Assembly (NCBI GenBank): GCA_019745325.1 | Contig: JAIETK010000010.1 | Span: 1 to 64,000, forward strand | Source: Nitrosomonas sp. | Lineage (GTDB): Bacteria; Pseudomonadota; Gammaproteobacteria; Burkholderiales; Nitrosomonadaceae | Length of the DNA stretch: 64,000 nt | Direction of reading: 5' to 3' | Shown here: one piece after another, positions 26,120 to 35,164 of the stretch | Layout: each line of letters begins with the position of its first letter | Position numbering within the stretch: position 1 is the first letter of the stretch | Translations under genes and position numbers: made by a program | Notes under the pieces: model-generated | The model's input: the letters and a program-made list of their open reading frames with translations, nothing else | The model's database searches: none | What the model was told of the DNA's origin: nothing

Positions 26120-27259
26120 TTATTTTTGCCTAGGCCGGACACCCACTTTGACCGGGATGGATTTTTCCTGTTTGTTGCGGATAATCGTCACCGTGACATT
26201 CTCACCGGGTGCCAGAGCGGCAACGATCTTGAGTAGCTCCGATGCGTTATTCACCGGTTTTCCTTCGACTGCGATCAGGATATCGCCGGCTTTGATGCCG
26301 GCATTATCCGCCGGGCCGTCTTTAAGGACGCTGGCGATTAACGATCCGGCCGGCTGCGTTAGACCGAAAGACTCCGCCAGTTCCGGCGTCATGTCTTGCA
26401 TACTTACGCCCAGCCAGCCGCGCGTGACGCTACCGGATTGTATAATTTGTTCCATGATCTGCTTGGCGTTGTGGACCGGGATCGCAAAGCCGATACCCAG
26501 GGATCCGCCGCTGCGGGAATAGATGGCGGTGTTGATGCCGATCAAGTTGCCCGATGTATCGGTCAGCGCGCCGCCGGAATTACCCGGATTGATGGCGGCA
26601 TCGGTTTGGATAAAGTCTTCAAACGTGTTGATGCCGACCCGGCTTCTGCTTAAGGCGCTGACAATGCCCATGGTAACGCTCTGGCCGACACCGAATGGAT
26701 TGCCGACGGCCAGTACCACGTCTCCCACTTTGACCTGCTGCGATTGTCCGAATGTGATTGCCGGGAGATCCTTTAAATCGGTTTTAAGGACTGCCAGATC
26801 GGTTTCCGGGTCCGAACCGATTAATTTTGCTTTGGCTTTGCGGCCGTCGAATAACGCGATTTCGACTTCATCGGAAGCTTCGATTACGTGGTGATTGGTC
26901 AGAATATAGCCATTGTCGCTGACGATGACGCCGGATCCCAGACTGGATGTGCGGCGTGTCCGTGATTCGAATTGATCGCCAAAGAACCGGCGGAACAATG
27001 GATCGTTCAGCAAGGGATGAGCCGGCTCTTTAATTTCCTTACTGGTAAAAATATTGACGACTGACGGTATGGCGGCTTCTGCAGCATTGGAGTAGCTATC
27101 CGGTCTCGGCGTTTCCACGGCAGGCGCCGTTTCCGTTATTGTTACGATTTCTCCGCGCGGCCTCCACGACAGCAAATCCGGCCGTAATGTCGATACAACA
27201 AAAAAAATAGCCAGAAAAATTGTTGCTGTTTGTGCAAAAATTAACCAAAGTCTGTACAT
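26120..27259 (-). CDS. DegS/DegQ-type periplasmic serine protease
   Basis: A 379-aa trypsin-fold protease of the HtrA family. One N-terminal transmembrane helix (residues 6-25) anchors it. The catalytic triad is in TNHHVIEA (His), DLAVLKT (Asp) and NPGNSGGAL (Ser), followed by a single PDZ domain (about 280-365) with GWLGVSMQ. The membrane anchor and the single PDZ favour a DegS/AlgW-like role (cleaving an anti-sigma factor under envelope stress), but no rseA-like substrate is nearby. It is divergent from the NIF3 gene with a short shared promoter region (27260-27320). Confidence 0.9.
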   Translation of the reverse strand: MYRLWLIFAQTATIFLAIFFVVSTLRPDLLSWRPRGEIVTITETAPAVETPRPDSYSNAAEAAIPSVVNIFTSKEIKEPAHPLLNDPLFRRFFGDQFESRTRRTSSLGSGVIVSDNGYILTNHHVIEASDEVEIALFDGRKAKAKLIGSDPETDLAVLKTDLKDLPAITFGQSQQVKVGDVVLAVGNPFGVGQSVTMGIVSALSRSRVGINTFEDFIQTDAAINPGNSGGALTDTSGNLIGINTAIYSRSGGSLGIGFAIPVHNAKQIMEQIIQSGSVTRGWLGVSMQDMTPELAESFGLTQPAGSLIASVLKDGPADNAGIKAGDILIAVEGKPVNNASELLKIVAALAPGENVTVTIIRNKQEKSIPVKVGVRPRQK

Positions 27260-27320
27260 CAGTGTGGTTACTCCAAAATTAATTTACTGCAAAGTAGTAT
27301 ATGCGCCAAGGAGAGCGTCA

Positions 27321-28067
27321 ATGCATCGGGATGAACTGGAAAATCATTTGAATCAGTTGCTGGATATTTCCCGCTTTCATGATTATTGCCCAAATGGCTT
27401 GCAAGTGGAAGGGCGCGGCGAAATTCAAACGATCATCAGCGGTGTAACGGCTTCGTTGGATCTTCTGCAAGCCGCAATTGCAGCCAAAGCGGATGCGATT
27501 CTGGTGCATCACGGCTATTTCTGGCGTGGCGAAGACATGCGCATTACCGGTATCAAAAGCCGCCGTATCGCGTTGTTGCTGAATCAGCAAATCAATTTAT
27601 TCGCCTACCATCTGCCGCTGGATGCGCATCCTCATTTAGGCAATAACGCGTTGTTGGGAAAAAAGCTGGGTTTGATCGAGACCGGCCGTTTCGGCGAACA
27701 GGAAATCGGAATTATCGGAGAATTACCGCAAGCTGTTACGCTGAATACATTCAGCCATAAAATTTCTCGAACTTTATTACGCAAACCGATGATTATCGGC
27801 GATCCGGATAAACCGGTACGGCAGATTGCCTGGTGTACCGGGGCTGCGCAAGACTATTTCGAATTGGCTATTCAGCGAGGAATCGATGCTTATTTGACCG
27901 GTGAAATTTCCGAGCGGCATGTGCACCTTGCGCGTGAATCCGGCGTCGCATTCATTGTCGCTGGCCATCACGCAACCGAGCGCTACGGTGTGCAAGCGGT
28001 GGGTGATCATATCGCGCAAAAATTCGGTATCCACCATCAGTTTATCGATATCGAGAATCCGGTTTAA
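27321..28067 (+). CDS. NIF3-family dinuclear-metal protein (YbgI-like)
   Basis: A 248-aa member of the NIF3/YbgI family. Metal ligands are visible in [18 protein letters not shown], and near the end HATERYG with preceding VAGHH. The family is thought to repair hydrated or damaged cofactors (GTP cyclohydrolase I type 2-like), but its activity is poorly established. The ATG at 27321 is preferred because AAGGAGAG lies just before it; an upstream GTG would add 19 residues that do not fit the family. A repeat element starts 3 bp after the stop. Confidence 0.88.
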   Translation: MHRDELENHLNQLLDISRFHDYCPNGLQVEGRGEIQTIISGVTASLDLLQAAIAAKADAILVHHGYFWRGEDMRITGIKSRRIALLLNQQINLFAYHLPLDAHPHLGNNALLGKKLGLIETGRFGEQEIGIIGELPQAVTLNTFSHKISRTLLRKPMIIGDPDKPVRQIAWCTGAAQDYFELAIQRGIDAYLTGEISERHVHLARESGVAFIVAGHHATERYGVQAVGDHIAQKFGIHHQFIDIENPV

Positions 28068-28069
28068 TT

Positions 28070-28220
28070 TAAGGAAATGCTGATTAATTCAACGAATGAG
28101 ATGAAGCACGAGGCGCACGGAACGCAGCAGCCGAGACATATCAACAAGATAGGCGAGGATGTGAGTACCGCGCATTGATGCGATTCGCTCGTGCAGTCAC
28201 AATTAATCAGCTTTTCCTTA
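28070..28220 (-). repeat. MITE-like element, copy B
   Basis: TAAGGAAATGCTGATTAATT at the left and its near-complement ending CTTTTCCTTA at the right enclose the family interior read in the opposite direction to copy A. TA lies at both ends. It is placed immediately after the NIF3 gene stop codon. Confidence 0.87.
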
Positions 28221-28278
28221 ATGGATGGCGGGGAATATTTGCGTCAAGTGCTGTGCTGGCGGGTTTGAGCGTCGCGAA

Positions 28279-28392
28279 TTATGCGTTGTGATCATCATCC
28301 TTTTTCTTTTTTTTGCCGGAGAACATGGTCCACCAGATGATGAAAAGAAAAAGACCTAATGCCACTGCTGCTTCGACGATGAGTAACCACAT
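28279..28392 (-). CDS. Small 37-aa single-pass membrane protein
   Basis: A short frame encodes one hydrophobic helix (WLLIVEAAVALGLFLFII, then WW) followed by a strongly basic stretch of five Lys and an acidic end DDDHNA. The hydrophobic-then-charged pattern is typical of real small membrane proteins with the tail in the cytoplasm. No strong ribosome site precedes the ATG at 28392. It lies between repeat B and mltA, on the opposite strand. No family is recognised. Confidence 0.5.
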   Translation of the reverse strand: MWLLIVEAAVALGLFLFIIWWTMFSGKKKKKDDDHNA

Positions 28393-28444
28393 TTTTTAAC
28401 TTTGTTATCAAAATTCATAAGTTTTCTACTTTAACCAAAATCCG

Positions 28445-29647
28445 ATGAAAAACCAATTAAGTTTTATTATTTTGCTGTGTTCGTTGTTGGCCGGTTGCGC
28501 GACTGAATCCGTGAGTCCTGTGGTAGAACCCGGTAAACCGGCGGAAGTAGTGACACCCGCGTTGCCGCCTGATAAGCCGTTTACCAAATCCATTCAAAAG
28601 AAAGTGGCTTGGTCCGCGCTGAACGGCTGGCGGGATGACGATCTGCTGCCTGCTTGGCAAGCTTTTCAGAAAAGCTGTCTGGCTTTGAGTAAGCAACCGG
28701 CATGGAAAGCGTCATGCCAACAGGCATCGTTGCTTAAGCAACCCGATAACGCAGCGGTGAGGAAATTTTTTGAAACCCATTTTACGCCTTATCAAATTAT
28801 CAATACCGATAACACTCAGGAGGGATTGGTAACCGGATATTACGAACCCTTGCTCAAAGGCAGCCGCAAACCTTCCAACCGTTATCGCTTTCCTATTTAT
28901 GCCGCGCCCGATGATCTGCTGACGATCGACTTGGGCGCCGCCTACCCGGAGTTGAAGGATTTACGCTTGCGTGGCCGGTTGGATGGACGCAAAGTAGTAC
29001 CGTTCCATTCACGCGCCGACATCATGAATAACCCGAAGCTGCTGGATGGTTACGAATTGTTGTGGGTGGAGGACGAAGTTGAGTTATTTTTTCTGCACGT
29101 GCAGGGTTCGGGCCGGATCGTTTTCGATAATGGCGAAGTCATGAAGGTCGGCTTCGCGGATCAAAATGGTTATCCTTACAATTCAATCGGTAAGTTGTTG
29201 GTGGAACGGGGTGAGTTGCCGCTCGAGAAAGCCTCCATGCAAGGTATTAAACAGTGGGGACAGCAAAATCCTAGAAAGTTGCCGGAGCTGTTGCAGCAAA
29301 ATGCGCGTTATGTTTTTTTCCGTGAATTGCCGTCCGATTTGTCGGGACCGATCGGCGCGCTGGGCGTGCCATTGACAGCTGGCCGCAGTATCGCGATTGA
29401 TCCGCAATCCATCCCGCAAGGAGCGCCGGTTTTTTTATCGACGACCTGGCCAAATACCAACAAGCCGTTAAACCGGCTCATGGTCGCGCAGGATGTGGGG
29501 GGGGCGATCAAGGGCGGCGTACGTGCGGATTTCTTTTGGGGCTTTGGACATGAAGCCGGTATTCAGGCAGGCAAAATGAAGCAATCGGGAAAAATGTGGG
29601 TATTGCTGCCGCGTGACTATCAGTTTCCCCTAGTGTCGCGGCAATAA
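28445..29647 (+). CDS. mltA: Membrane-bound lytic murein transglycosylase A
   Basis: A 400-aa outer-membrane lipoprotein that cleaves the MurNAc-GlcNAc bond with formation of the 1,6-anhydro product. The lipobox LLAGC ends at residue 19. GLVTGYYEP opens the MltA barrel domain, and the C-terminal 3D domain holds the catalytic Asp in MVAQDVGGAIKG, with RADFFWG following. Length and motifs match the family. A strong terminator lies directly after the stop, followed at once by repeat copy C. Confidence 0.92.
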   Translation: MKNQLSFIILLCSLLAGCATESVSPVVEPGKPAEVVTPALPPDKPFTKSIQKKVAWSALNGWRDDDLLPAWQAFQKSCLALSKQPAWKASCQQASLLKQPDNAAVRKFFETHFTPYQIINTDNTQEGLVTGYYEPLLKGSRKPSNRYRFPIYAAPDDLLTIDLGAAYPELKDLRLRGRLDGRKVVPFHSRADIMNNPKLLDGYELLWVEDEVELFFLHVQGSGRIVFDNGEVMKVGFADQNGYPYNSIGKLLVERGELPLEKASMQGIKQWGQQNPRKLPELLQQNARYVFFRELPSDLSGPIGALGVPLTAGRSIAIDPQSIPQGAPVFLSTTWPNTNKPLNRLMVAQDVGGAIKGGVRADFFWGFGHEAGIQAGKMKQSGKMWVLLPRDYQFPLVSRQ

Positions 29648-29648
29648 A

Positions 29649-29679
29649 AAAGGCTTGCCGGAATAATCGGTAAGCCTTT
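29649..29679. terminator. Terminator hairpin after mltA, abutting a repeat element
   Basis: AAAGGCTTGCCG (29649-29660) pairs with CGGTAAGCCTTT (29668-29679) with one G-T pair and a 7-base loop. The expected T tract is cut short because repeat copy C begins inside it at 29679. Read on the minus strand, the AAAAA preceding the stem gives a T tract. Confidence 0.8.
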
Positions 29680-29827
29680 AAGGAAACGCTGATTAATTGA
29701 CCGCGTGAGCGAATCACTTCGTTACGCGGTACTCGCATCCTCGCCTATCTTATTGATATGTCTCGGTTGCTGCGTTCCGTGCGCCTTGTGCTTCATCTCA
29801 TTCGTTGAATTAATCAGCATTTCCTTA
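29679..29827 (+). repeat. MITE-like element, copy C
   Basis: TAAGGAAACGCTGATTAATT opens and AATTAATCAGCATTTCCTTA closes this 149-bp copy in plus orientation, with TA on both ends. It sits between the convergent mltA and dsbC genes, directly against the mltA terminator. Confidence 0.88.
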
Positions 29828-29844
29828 AGCTTTTGTTTGTATAT

Positions 29845-30567
29845 TTATTTGTTTTTAGCAGTGCTGTTTAATTTTTCTTCGATCGCCGCAGCCGGGATCA
29901 TACCGCCGACAATCGAGCCATCCGCGAAAACAAGGGTCGGCGTGCCGGATACTTTATTTTCGCGACCCGACTGGACCAGGGTTTCAAGGGGTGTTTCACA
30001 ATCTTTCGACGATGGCGCGACGCTTTTCAACATGAAATCTTCCCATGCTTTGAGTTGATTGCTGGAGCACCAGATTTTTGCTGATAACTCCATCGAACCT
30101 CGCAGCACCGGGTACAGCAAGTTGTAGACGGTGACATTGGTAATGTTCAGCAATTCTTTTTCCAGTTGCTTGCAGTAAGGGCAATTAGGATCGGTATAGA
30201 CGGCTAATTTGCGGCTGCCGTCGCCTTTGACTGCTTTGATCGCGTGCTGCAGCGGTAAACTGTCGAACGAAACACGGCGAGCGGCTTTGATTTCCTGGAT
30301 GCGTTCATTCGTCATGCTGACCCGGGTTTTAGTGTCAATTACGTGACCAAAGAAAAAATAGTCAGCCTTATCGTCGGTATAAAAAACTTCATCGCCTACC
30401 ACGACTTCATATAAGCCCATGAAAGGAGTTTTCTTGATACTGTCGATTTTCTGACCGGCAAAATGCGGTTCGATCGCTTTTCTCAAAGTTTCTTCGTCAG
30501 CCCAAACACTGGCAGAAAAAGCACCTAAAATCAATAAGTAAGTGAAAAACCACAAGCGCATTGCCAT
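29845..30567 (-). CDS. dsbC: Periplasmic thiol:disulfide isomerase DsbC
   Basis: A 240-aa secreted protein with a signal peptide (cleavage near SASVWA, residue 23), an N-terminal dimerisation region (about 24-85) and a thioredoxin-fold domain whose active site is CPYC, followed later by the cis-Pro region SGTPTLVFADG. DsbC isomerises wrong disulfides and is kept reduced by DsbD; this fits an organism with many exported cytochromes. GGAG precedes the ATG. It lies just downstream of the UbiH-like hydroxylase gene (25-bp gap) on the same strand. Confidence 0.9.
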   Translation of the reverse strand: MAMRLWFFTYLLILGAFSASVWADEETLRKAIEPHFAGQKIDSIKKTPFMGLYEVVVGDEVFYTDDKADYFFFGHVIDTKTRVSMTNERIQEIKAARRVSFDSLPLQHAIKAVKGDGSRKLAVYTDPNCPYCKQLEKELLNITNVTVYNLLYPVLRGSMELSAKIWCSSNQLKAWEDFMLKSVAPSSKDCETPLETLVQSGRENKVSGTPTLVFADGSIVGGMIPAAAIEEKLNSTAKNK

Positions 30568-30592
30568 AATGACTCCAATTTTAGAAAGATGA

Positions 30593-31759
30593 TTAGTTCA
30601 GGGCGTGTTGTATTAATCGATTTTTAATCAGCGGAAGCCGATCGGTGATCTCGAGTCCAAGATTGCGCAGACGCGCCAGGGTCGGATTGGCGTTGTTAAA
30701 CAGCTTTTGCAAGCCATCGGTTACCAATTCCAATGCCAGGATATCCTCTTTTCTTGCCAGCTCGTAACGCCGCAGCAACATGGAATTTCCACAATCCGTA
30801 TGGTTGTGTGCTTTGAGTATCGCTGTTAATTCCCGGGTGTCACGTAGACCTAAGTTGACGCCTTGCCCGGCTAGAGGATGGATGCCGTGGGCAGCATCGC
30901 CGATCAGCACTAAACGCGGCTTGGTTAATTTCTCCACGTGTACAAAATTCAATGGAAATCCGGCCGGGGGTGTTATCAGTTGCAGCTTTCCCAGTGCATG
31001 CGAGGATGCTTCTTCTACCTGGCGGCACAGTTCTTCCGCCGGCAGGTGAGTCAGAAAACCGGCATGATCTTCGCCGGTTGACCAAACCATCGATACCCGC
31101 TTATCGGGAAGCGGCAGCAAGGCGATTATTCCATCCCGGCGAAACCACTGATGCGCGATTTGACGATGCGCTCGTTCGGTGCTGAAATTGGCTACCACGC
31201 CGATTTGATGATAGGCATGCTTCTTAACATCAATTCCAGCTTGTTGACGTACCCATGAGTTCACACCATCCGCGCCAACCAGCAGTGCCGCTTCCAGCAG
31301 GCGGCCATCTTCCAGTTGAACTTCGACGTGCGATTCCAGCCATCTGATTGCGGCGCATTTTGCAGGGCAAAATATCTGAATATTGTCGTTAGCGGCTTGA
31401 AGCACTTTCCATACCGCTGACTGCAATTGACGGTTCTCAATAATGAAGGCCAATTCCGGCACGCCGATCTCATAGGCGCTGAAATTAATGCGAGCTGTAT
31501 TATCATCGCCGAAAACCGACATTTCATAAACGGGAGCAATGCGTTCGGTATCCATGAGCGGCCACGCGTCCAGTGAGCGCAGAAAAGCCGCGCTGCCCGG
31601 ACTGATTGCGTAAACCCGGCTGTCCCAGCTGTCATCCTGGGGCGGCGGCATGGTCAGGTGCGGTTCAATTACAGCAATTCTGAGGCCGCAATCCTTTAAC
31701 GCTGCCGCCAATCCGGCTCCAACCAATCCGCCGCCGATGATTATCAGATCGAATTTCAT
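30593..31759 (-). CDS. UbiH/UbiF/COQ6-family FAD monooxygenase
   Basis: A 388-aa flavoprotein hydroxylase. The N-terminal dinucleotide motif is IIGGGLVGAGLAAAL; GADGVNSWVR is the second conserved motif; LIGDAAHGIHPLAGQGVNLG binds FAD phosphates and is diagnostic for the ubiquinone hydroxylase group. It would hydroxylate the ring of a ubiquinone precursor (C5, C6 or C1 position not resolved). Ubiquinone serves the respiratory chain in the inner membrane. A TATAAT lies only 7 bases before the ATG on this strand, see separate entry. Confidence 0.88.
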   Translation of the reverse strand: MKFDLIIIGGGLVGAGLAAALKDCGLRIAVIEPHLTMPPPQDDSWDSRVYAISPGSAAFLRSLDAWPLMDTERIAPVYEMSVFGDDNTARINFSAYEIGVPELAFIIENRQLQSAVWKVLQAANDNIQIFCPAKCAAIRWLESHVEVQLEDGRLLEAALLVGADGVNSWVRQQAGIDVKKHAYHQIGVVANFSTERAHRQIAHQWFRRDGIIALLPLPDKRVSMVWSTGEDHAGFLTHLPAEELCRQVEEASSHALGKLQLITPPAGFPLNFVHVEKLTKPRLVLIGDAAHGIHPLAGQGVNLGLRDTRELTAILKAHNHTDCGNSMLLRRYELARKEDILALELVTDGLQKLFNNANPTLARLRNLGLEITDRLPLIKNRLIQHALN

Positions 31760-31766
31760 GAGCTGG

Positions 31767-31772
31767 ATTATA
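31767..31772 (-). promoter_or_regulatory. -10 hexamer very close to the UbiH-like start
   Basis: A perfect TATAAT on the minus strand ends 7 bases before the ATG of the hydroxylase gene. If used, transcription would begin at or within a base or two of the start codon, giving a leaderless mRNA. No good -35 at 16-18 bases is seen (TTGAAC is 20 bases away). Confidence 0.35.
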
Positions 31773-31966
31773 CAACTGCTTTAACGTTGAAGGTTCAAAA
31801 CAAACGATAACTCCGATTGGTTGCGTATGTTTTCTGGTAATGAGGCATCGTCGAGCATTAAGATGCTGCCAATGATGAGTATCGAGCGAGTATGCTCTGA
31901 AATCACAAAGAATATTTTAGATTCGATAAATCGCGGTGATACCACTGCTTCATAAGATTCTTAGTC

Positions 31967-31995
31967 TTGACAAGACATTATCCCGAGGGCAAAAT
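31967..31995 (+). promoter_or_regulatory. Predicted sigma-70 promoter of the first tRNA-CAT
   Basis: A perfect -35 TTGACA (31967-31972), a 17-base spacer and a -10 CAAAAT (31990-31995, four of six matches) lie 22 bases before the tRNA. The GC-rich sequence after the -10 fits a stringently controlled tRNA promoter. Confidence 0.55.
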
Positions 31996-32017
31996 GCCCG
32001 GCTTGTGTTTTGCATGT

Positions 32018-32093
32018 GGCGAATTAGCTCAGTGGTTAGAGCAGCGGAATCATAATCCGTTGGTCCGGGGTTCAAATCCCTGATTCGCCACCA
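32018..32093 (+). tRNA. tRNA with CAT anticodon (Met or lysidine-Ile2)
   Basis: A 76-nt cloverleaf: acceptor GGCGAAT/ATTCGCC, D stem GCTC/GAGC with an 8-base loop, anticodon stem GCGGA/TCCGT with loop ATCATAA (anticodon CAT), T stem CGGGG/CCCTG, discriminator A and encoded CCA. It lacks the initiator features (unpaired 1-72, three G-C pairs next to the anticodon loop). The short D loop AGTGGTTA resembles E. coli ileX, so it may be tRNA-Ile2 read after lysidine modification; elongator Met remains possible. Confidence 0.93.
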
Positions 32094-32413
32094 GTCTGCC
32101 GGCGCTAAAAAAGAAATATAGTCATTATGAATGCATATTTCTTGCTATAAATTCACAACAATCTGCAACAATAACACTGCGAATCTTTATCATTGATATG
32201 GTGGATGCGAAAGCTAACGCATCTCTAAGGGTTTCTGAACTTTTCTGTCCATTTCAAAGTTTCTCCGGAGCACTCAGTATTGCTTCCTGGCGATGTAAAT
32301 AAATCTTTTATAACCAAATTCACAGTGTTATACTTGCCGACTTTTGTTACGCTGTACATGTGGTTGCGGCAAAGTTATTTATCAATCTATATATGTGAGG
32401 GTATTGCCTATTT
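32094..32413 (+). promoter_or_regulatory. tRNA trailer and rpsU upstream region
   Basis: A 320-bp gene-free stretch. A 9-bp perfect stem AAGAAATAT (32111-32119) / ATATTTCTT (32135-32143) may end the tRNA transcript, though a T tract is missing. A second small hairpin GATGCG/CGCATC is at 32204-32223. TATACT at 32329-32334 is a candidate -10 for rpsU, with a poor -35. Nothing coding is seen. Confidence 0.35.
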
Positions 32414-32626
32414 ATGACAACGATTAAAGTTAAGGAAAATGAACCATTCGAAGTGGCAATGCGCCGTTTTAAACGTTCAATAGAAAAAACGGGGATCTTG
32501 ACAGAATTACGCGCGCGCGAGTTTTATGAAAAACCGACCGCGGAACGCAAAAGAAAACTTGCGGCGGCTGTGAAAAGGAACTATAAGCGCCTCCGTAGTC
32601 AATTGCTACCGCCTAAACTTTATTAG
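32414..32626 (+). CDS. rpsU: 30S ribosomal protein S21
   Basis: A 70-aa basic protein with the S21 signature ([20 protein letters not shown], and [14 protein letters not shown]). It binds the 16S 3' domain and helps initiation complexes form. First gene of the macromolecular-synthesis cluster rpsU-yqeY-dnaG-rpoD, an arrangement that ties protein, DNA and RNA synthesis initiation. Confidence 0.97.
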   Translation: MTTIKVKENEPFEVAMRRFKRSIEKTGILTELRAREFYEKPTAERKRKLAAAVKRNYKRLRSQLLPPKLY

Positions 32627-32752
32627 TTTTCTTTAAATATAGGCCGAAACGGAACATAAGAGACAGTCGTACAAAGCTTGTTAGCGAAAGTACTGTTCTG
32701 CTGTTCTGGCATCTGATGTTTCAGTTAGTCACCTGCTTACGTTAAAACGAAT

Positions 32753-33196
32753 ATGAGTTTGAAGGAAAGAATTGCCGACGATTTGAAATCGGCAATGCGG
32801 ACAGGCAATACGAAGCAGCGGGATACGATTCGACTACTGCAAGCAGCGATTAAACAACGCGAAGTTGATGAACGCATCGTCCTGGATAATGCGGCAGTGG
32901 TTGCTGTGATCGAGAAAATGCTTAAGCAACGAAAAGACTCGATTGCACAGTATGAGGCGGCCAAGCGTCTGGATTTGGCAGAAATCGAGAAAGATGAAAT
33001 TGCTTTTTTAAGCGCTTATATGCCTCAGCCATACTCCGAATCGGAGATTGATGATCTTATTGATGCAGCCATTTCGGAAACCGGCGCTTCGGGAATGCAG
33101 GATATGGGTAAGGTCATGGCTCTCCTAAAGTCGAAGCTGGCTGGGCGGGCGGATATGGCAAAAGTATCGGTGCTTATTAAATCCAAGCTAGTATAA
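32753..33196 (+). CDS. yqeY: YqeY/GatB-type domain protein
   Basis: A 147-aa protein of the YqeY family: helical, Lys-rich N-terminus (LKERIADDLKSAMRTGN), an EIEKDEIAFLSAYMPQPYSE core, and the C-terminal GMQDMGKVMALLKSKLAGRAD motif similar to the tail domain of GatB. In amidotransferases this domain contacts tRNA; the free-standing protein has no proven activity. Located between rpsU and dnaG, its usual place in many proteobacteria. Confidence 0.9.
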   Translation: MSLKERIADDLKSAMRTGNTKQRDTIRLLQAAIKQREVDERIVLDNAAVVAVIEKMLKQRKDSIAQYEAAKRLDLAEIEKDEIAFLSAYMPQPYSESEIDDLIDAAISETGASGMQDMGKVMALLKSKLAGRADMAKVSVLIKSKLV

Positions 33197-33268
33197 TCAT
33201 ATTAAAAACAACCGTAGTTCCTCTAATTTATTTATACTAGGTGCTAGCGATTTTATAGCTTCTAGTCA

Positions 33269-35074
33269 ATGATTCCACAGTCTTTTATTCATGATTTGCT
33301 CAATCGGGTTGATATTGTTGATACGATTGATCGTCATGTCCCCTTGAAAAAGGCGGGGGCCAATTTTGTTGCTTGTTGCCCGTTTCATAATGAGAAAACC
33401 CCTTCTTTTACAGTCAGTCAAACCAAACAGTTCTATCATTGCTTCGGTTGCGGTGCGCATGGTAATGCAATCAGTTTCTTGATTGAGTACAGCGGATTGA
33501 GTTTTGTGGAAGCGGTGCAGAGTCTGGCGGGGTATGCCGGGATGGAAGTGCCTGTGCAATCAGGTAATATTTCTTCTGAGAGCGCTTCTTCAAATGATTT
33601 GTCACAAAATCAGGAATTTAATCAGGGTCATGGAAATGACGAGGTCTCGTCGGACGAATTGATTAATGCAATGCAAATGGCGACTCATTATTATCGTGAG
33701 CAGCTCAAACATTCCGGAAAGGCAATCGCTTATCTTAAGACACGCGGTATATCCGGAAAAACTGCAGCGCGATTTGCCATTGGTTATGCGCCTGCAGCTT
33801 GGCAGAATCTGGAAGCTGTTTTTCCGGATTATGCTGCCGAAAAAACCAAAAAGATTCTGGCGCAAGCGGGCCTGATCATCATTAACGATGATGCCAAACA
33901 ATATGATCGCTTCAGAGATCGGATTATGTTCCCGATTCTTAATCAGAAAGGGCGGATCGTCGGATTTGGCGGGAGGGTTTTGGCGCAGGAAGAACCGAAA
34001 TATCTAAATTCTCCTGAAACAGTTTTGTTCGGAAAAAGCCGGGAGCTATATAATTTTTTTTCGGCGCGCCGCGCTATCCGTGAAGCAAATTGTGTCATTG
34101 TTGTGGAAGGGTACATGGATGTGATTGCGCTTTCGCAACATGGCATTGATAACGTAGTGGCTACCTTGGGTACAGCTACTACCGGCATTCATATCCAAAA
34201 ACTGTTACGTCAAACAGACAACATCATTTTTTGCTTCGATGGTGACCAGGCGGGTAGAAAAGCAGCTTGGCGAGCGCTGGAAAATAGTTTGGAATTGCTG
34301 ACGGATGGTAAGTACCTGGGATTTCTTTTTTTGCCTGAAGGTACTGATCCCGACAGTTACGTCAATCAATTCGGGAAAGAGTCTTTCGAGAAGCAAATCT
34401 CGCAAGCGGTCCCGTTATCAGAATTTTTTTTCAAGGAGTTATGCGCCGGGCTAAAACTGCAAACTAGCGAAGGCCGCGCAAAGCTGGTTAAAGATGCGAA
34501 ACCCTTACTGCAGCGAATTGTAGCGCCGGCATTGTCATTAATTCTAAAAAGACGTCTGGCGGAATTGAGCGAGCTTGCTGATAAAGAATTAGAAGCTTTG
34601 CTTCAGATTAAGCGTATTCCCGAAACCGCCAAGAAGATTGGGGGTAATGAAAGAAAACAGGCGGTTACACTGTACCGGCGTTTGATCCGGATATTATTGG
34701 ACGATCCAAGTTACGTAACTAAACTTGATCGAGGTTTGCTGGTCAAATCGGACGCGAAAAATGAAGAGATTGCCGCGTTAGAAGCATTATTTGAATTTTT
34801 CGATGCGCATCCTAATTTAACTGAGAACAATTCGGTATTTTCAATAGCGGGCTATTTTCAAAATAACCCCCTTAAAGTGTTGTTGGAAAGTATCGAGTGC
34901 GAAACGCTCGAATGGAATCATTCAACAGCTATTGAGTCCGAATTTTCAGATATTCTGAAAAAATTAAGACTTATGCAGTATAAGGAACGTATTACTGAGT
35001 TGCAGAGCAAGTCGCTGAATATGCTTAGTGACGAGGAAAAAAAAGAGCTGCAACAATTGGTTAAACAGCAGTAG
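33269..35074 (+). CDS. dnaG: DNA primase DnaG
   Basis: A 601-aa replication primase synthesising RNA primers at the fork. The N-terminal zinc-binding domain shows CPFHNEKTPSF and CFGCGAHGN (three Cys and one His). The Toprim catalytic core has VVEGYMDVIAL and FDGDQAGRKAAWRAL, supplying the acidic metal ligands. The C-terminal helicase-binding region (from about 440) is divergent, as is normal. Overall length is typical of the family. It lies 72 bp after yqeY, and rpoD follows within 91 bp, so co-transcription is likely. Confidence 0.95.
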   Translation: MIPQSFIHDLLNRVDIVDTIDRHVPLKKAGANFVACCPFHNEKTPSFTVSQTKQFYHCFGCGAHGNAISFLIEYSGLSFVEAVQSLAGYAGMEVPVQSGNISSESASSNDLSQNQEFNQGHGNDEVSSDELINAMQMATHYYREQLKHSGKAIAYLKTRGISGKTAARFAIGYAPAAWQNLEAVFPDYAAEKTKKILAQAGLIIINDDAKQYDRFRDRIMFPILNQKGRIVGFGGRVLAQEEPKYLNSPETVLFGKSRELYNFFSARRAIREANCVIVVEGYMDVIALSQHGIDNVVATLGTATTGIHIQKLLRQTDNIIFCFDGDQAGRKAAWRALENSLELLTDGKYLGFLFLPEGTDPDSYVNQFGKESFEKQISQAVPLSEFFFKELCAGLKLQTSEGRAKLVKDAKPLLQRIVAPALSLILKRRLAELSELADKELEALLQIKRIPETAKKIGGNERKQAVTLYRRLIRILLDDPSYVTKLDRGLLVKSDAKNEEIAALEALFEFFDAHPNLTENNSVFSIAGYFQNNPLKVLLESIECETLEWNHSTAIESEFSDILKKLRLMQYKERITELQSKSLNMLSDEEKKELQQLVKQQ

Positions 35075-35164
35075 CAGTTACATAGTGTTAGTGTGTGTCG
35101 AATTTTGATACAATTCTAAACTTTTAGCACCTTATTTAATAAATTATTGTATTGGGAATCCAAT

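Noticed and set aside
32018..32093. Initiator tRNA-fMet
   Set aside because: Position 1-72 is paired and the three G-C pairs beside the anticodon loop are absent.
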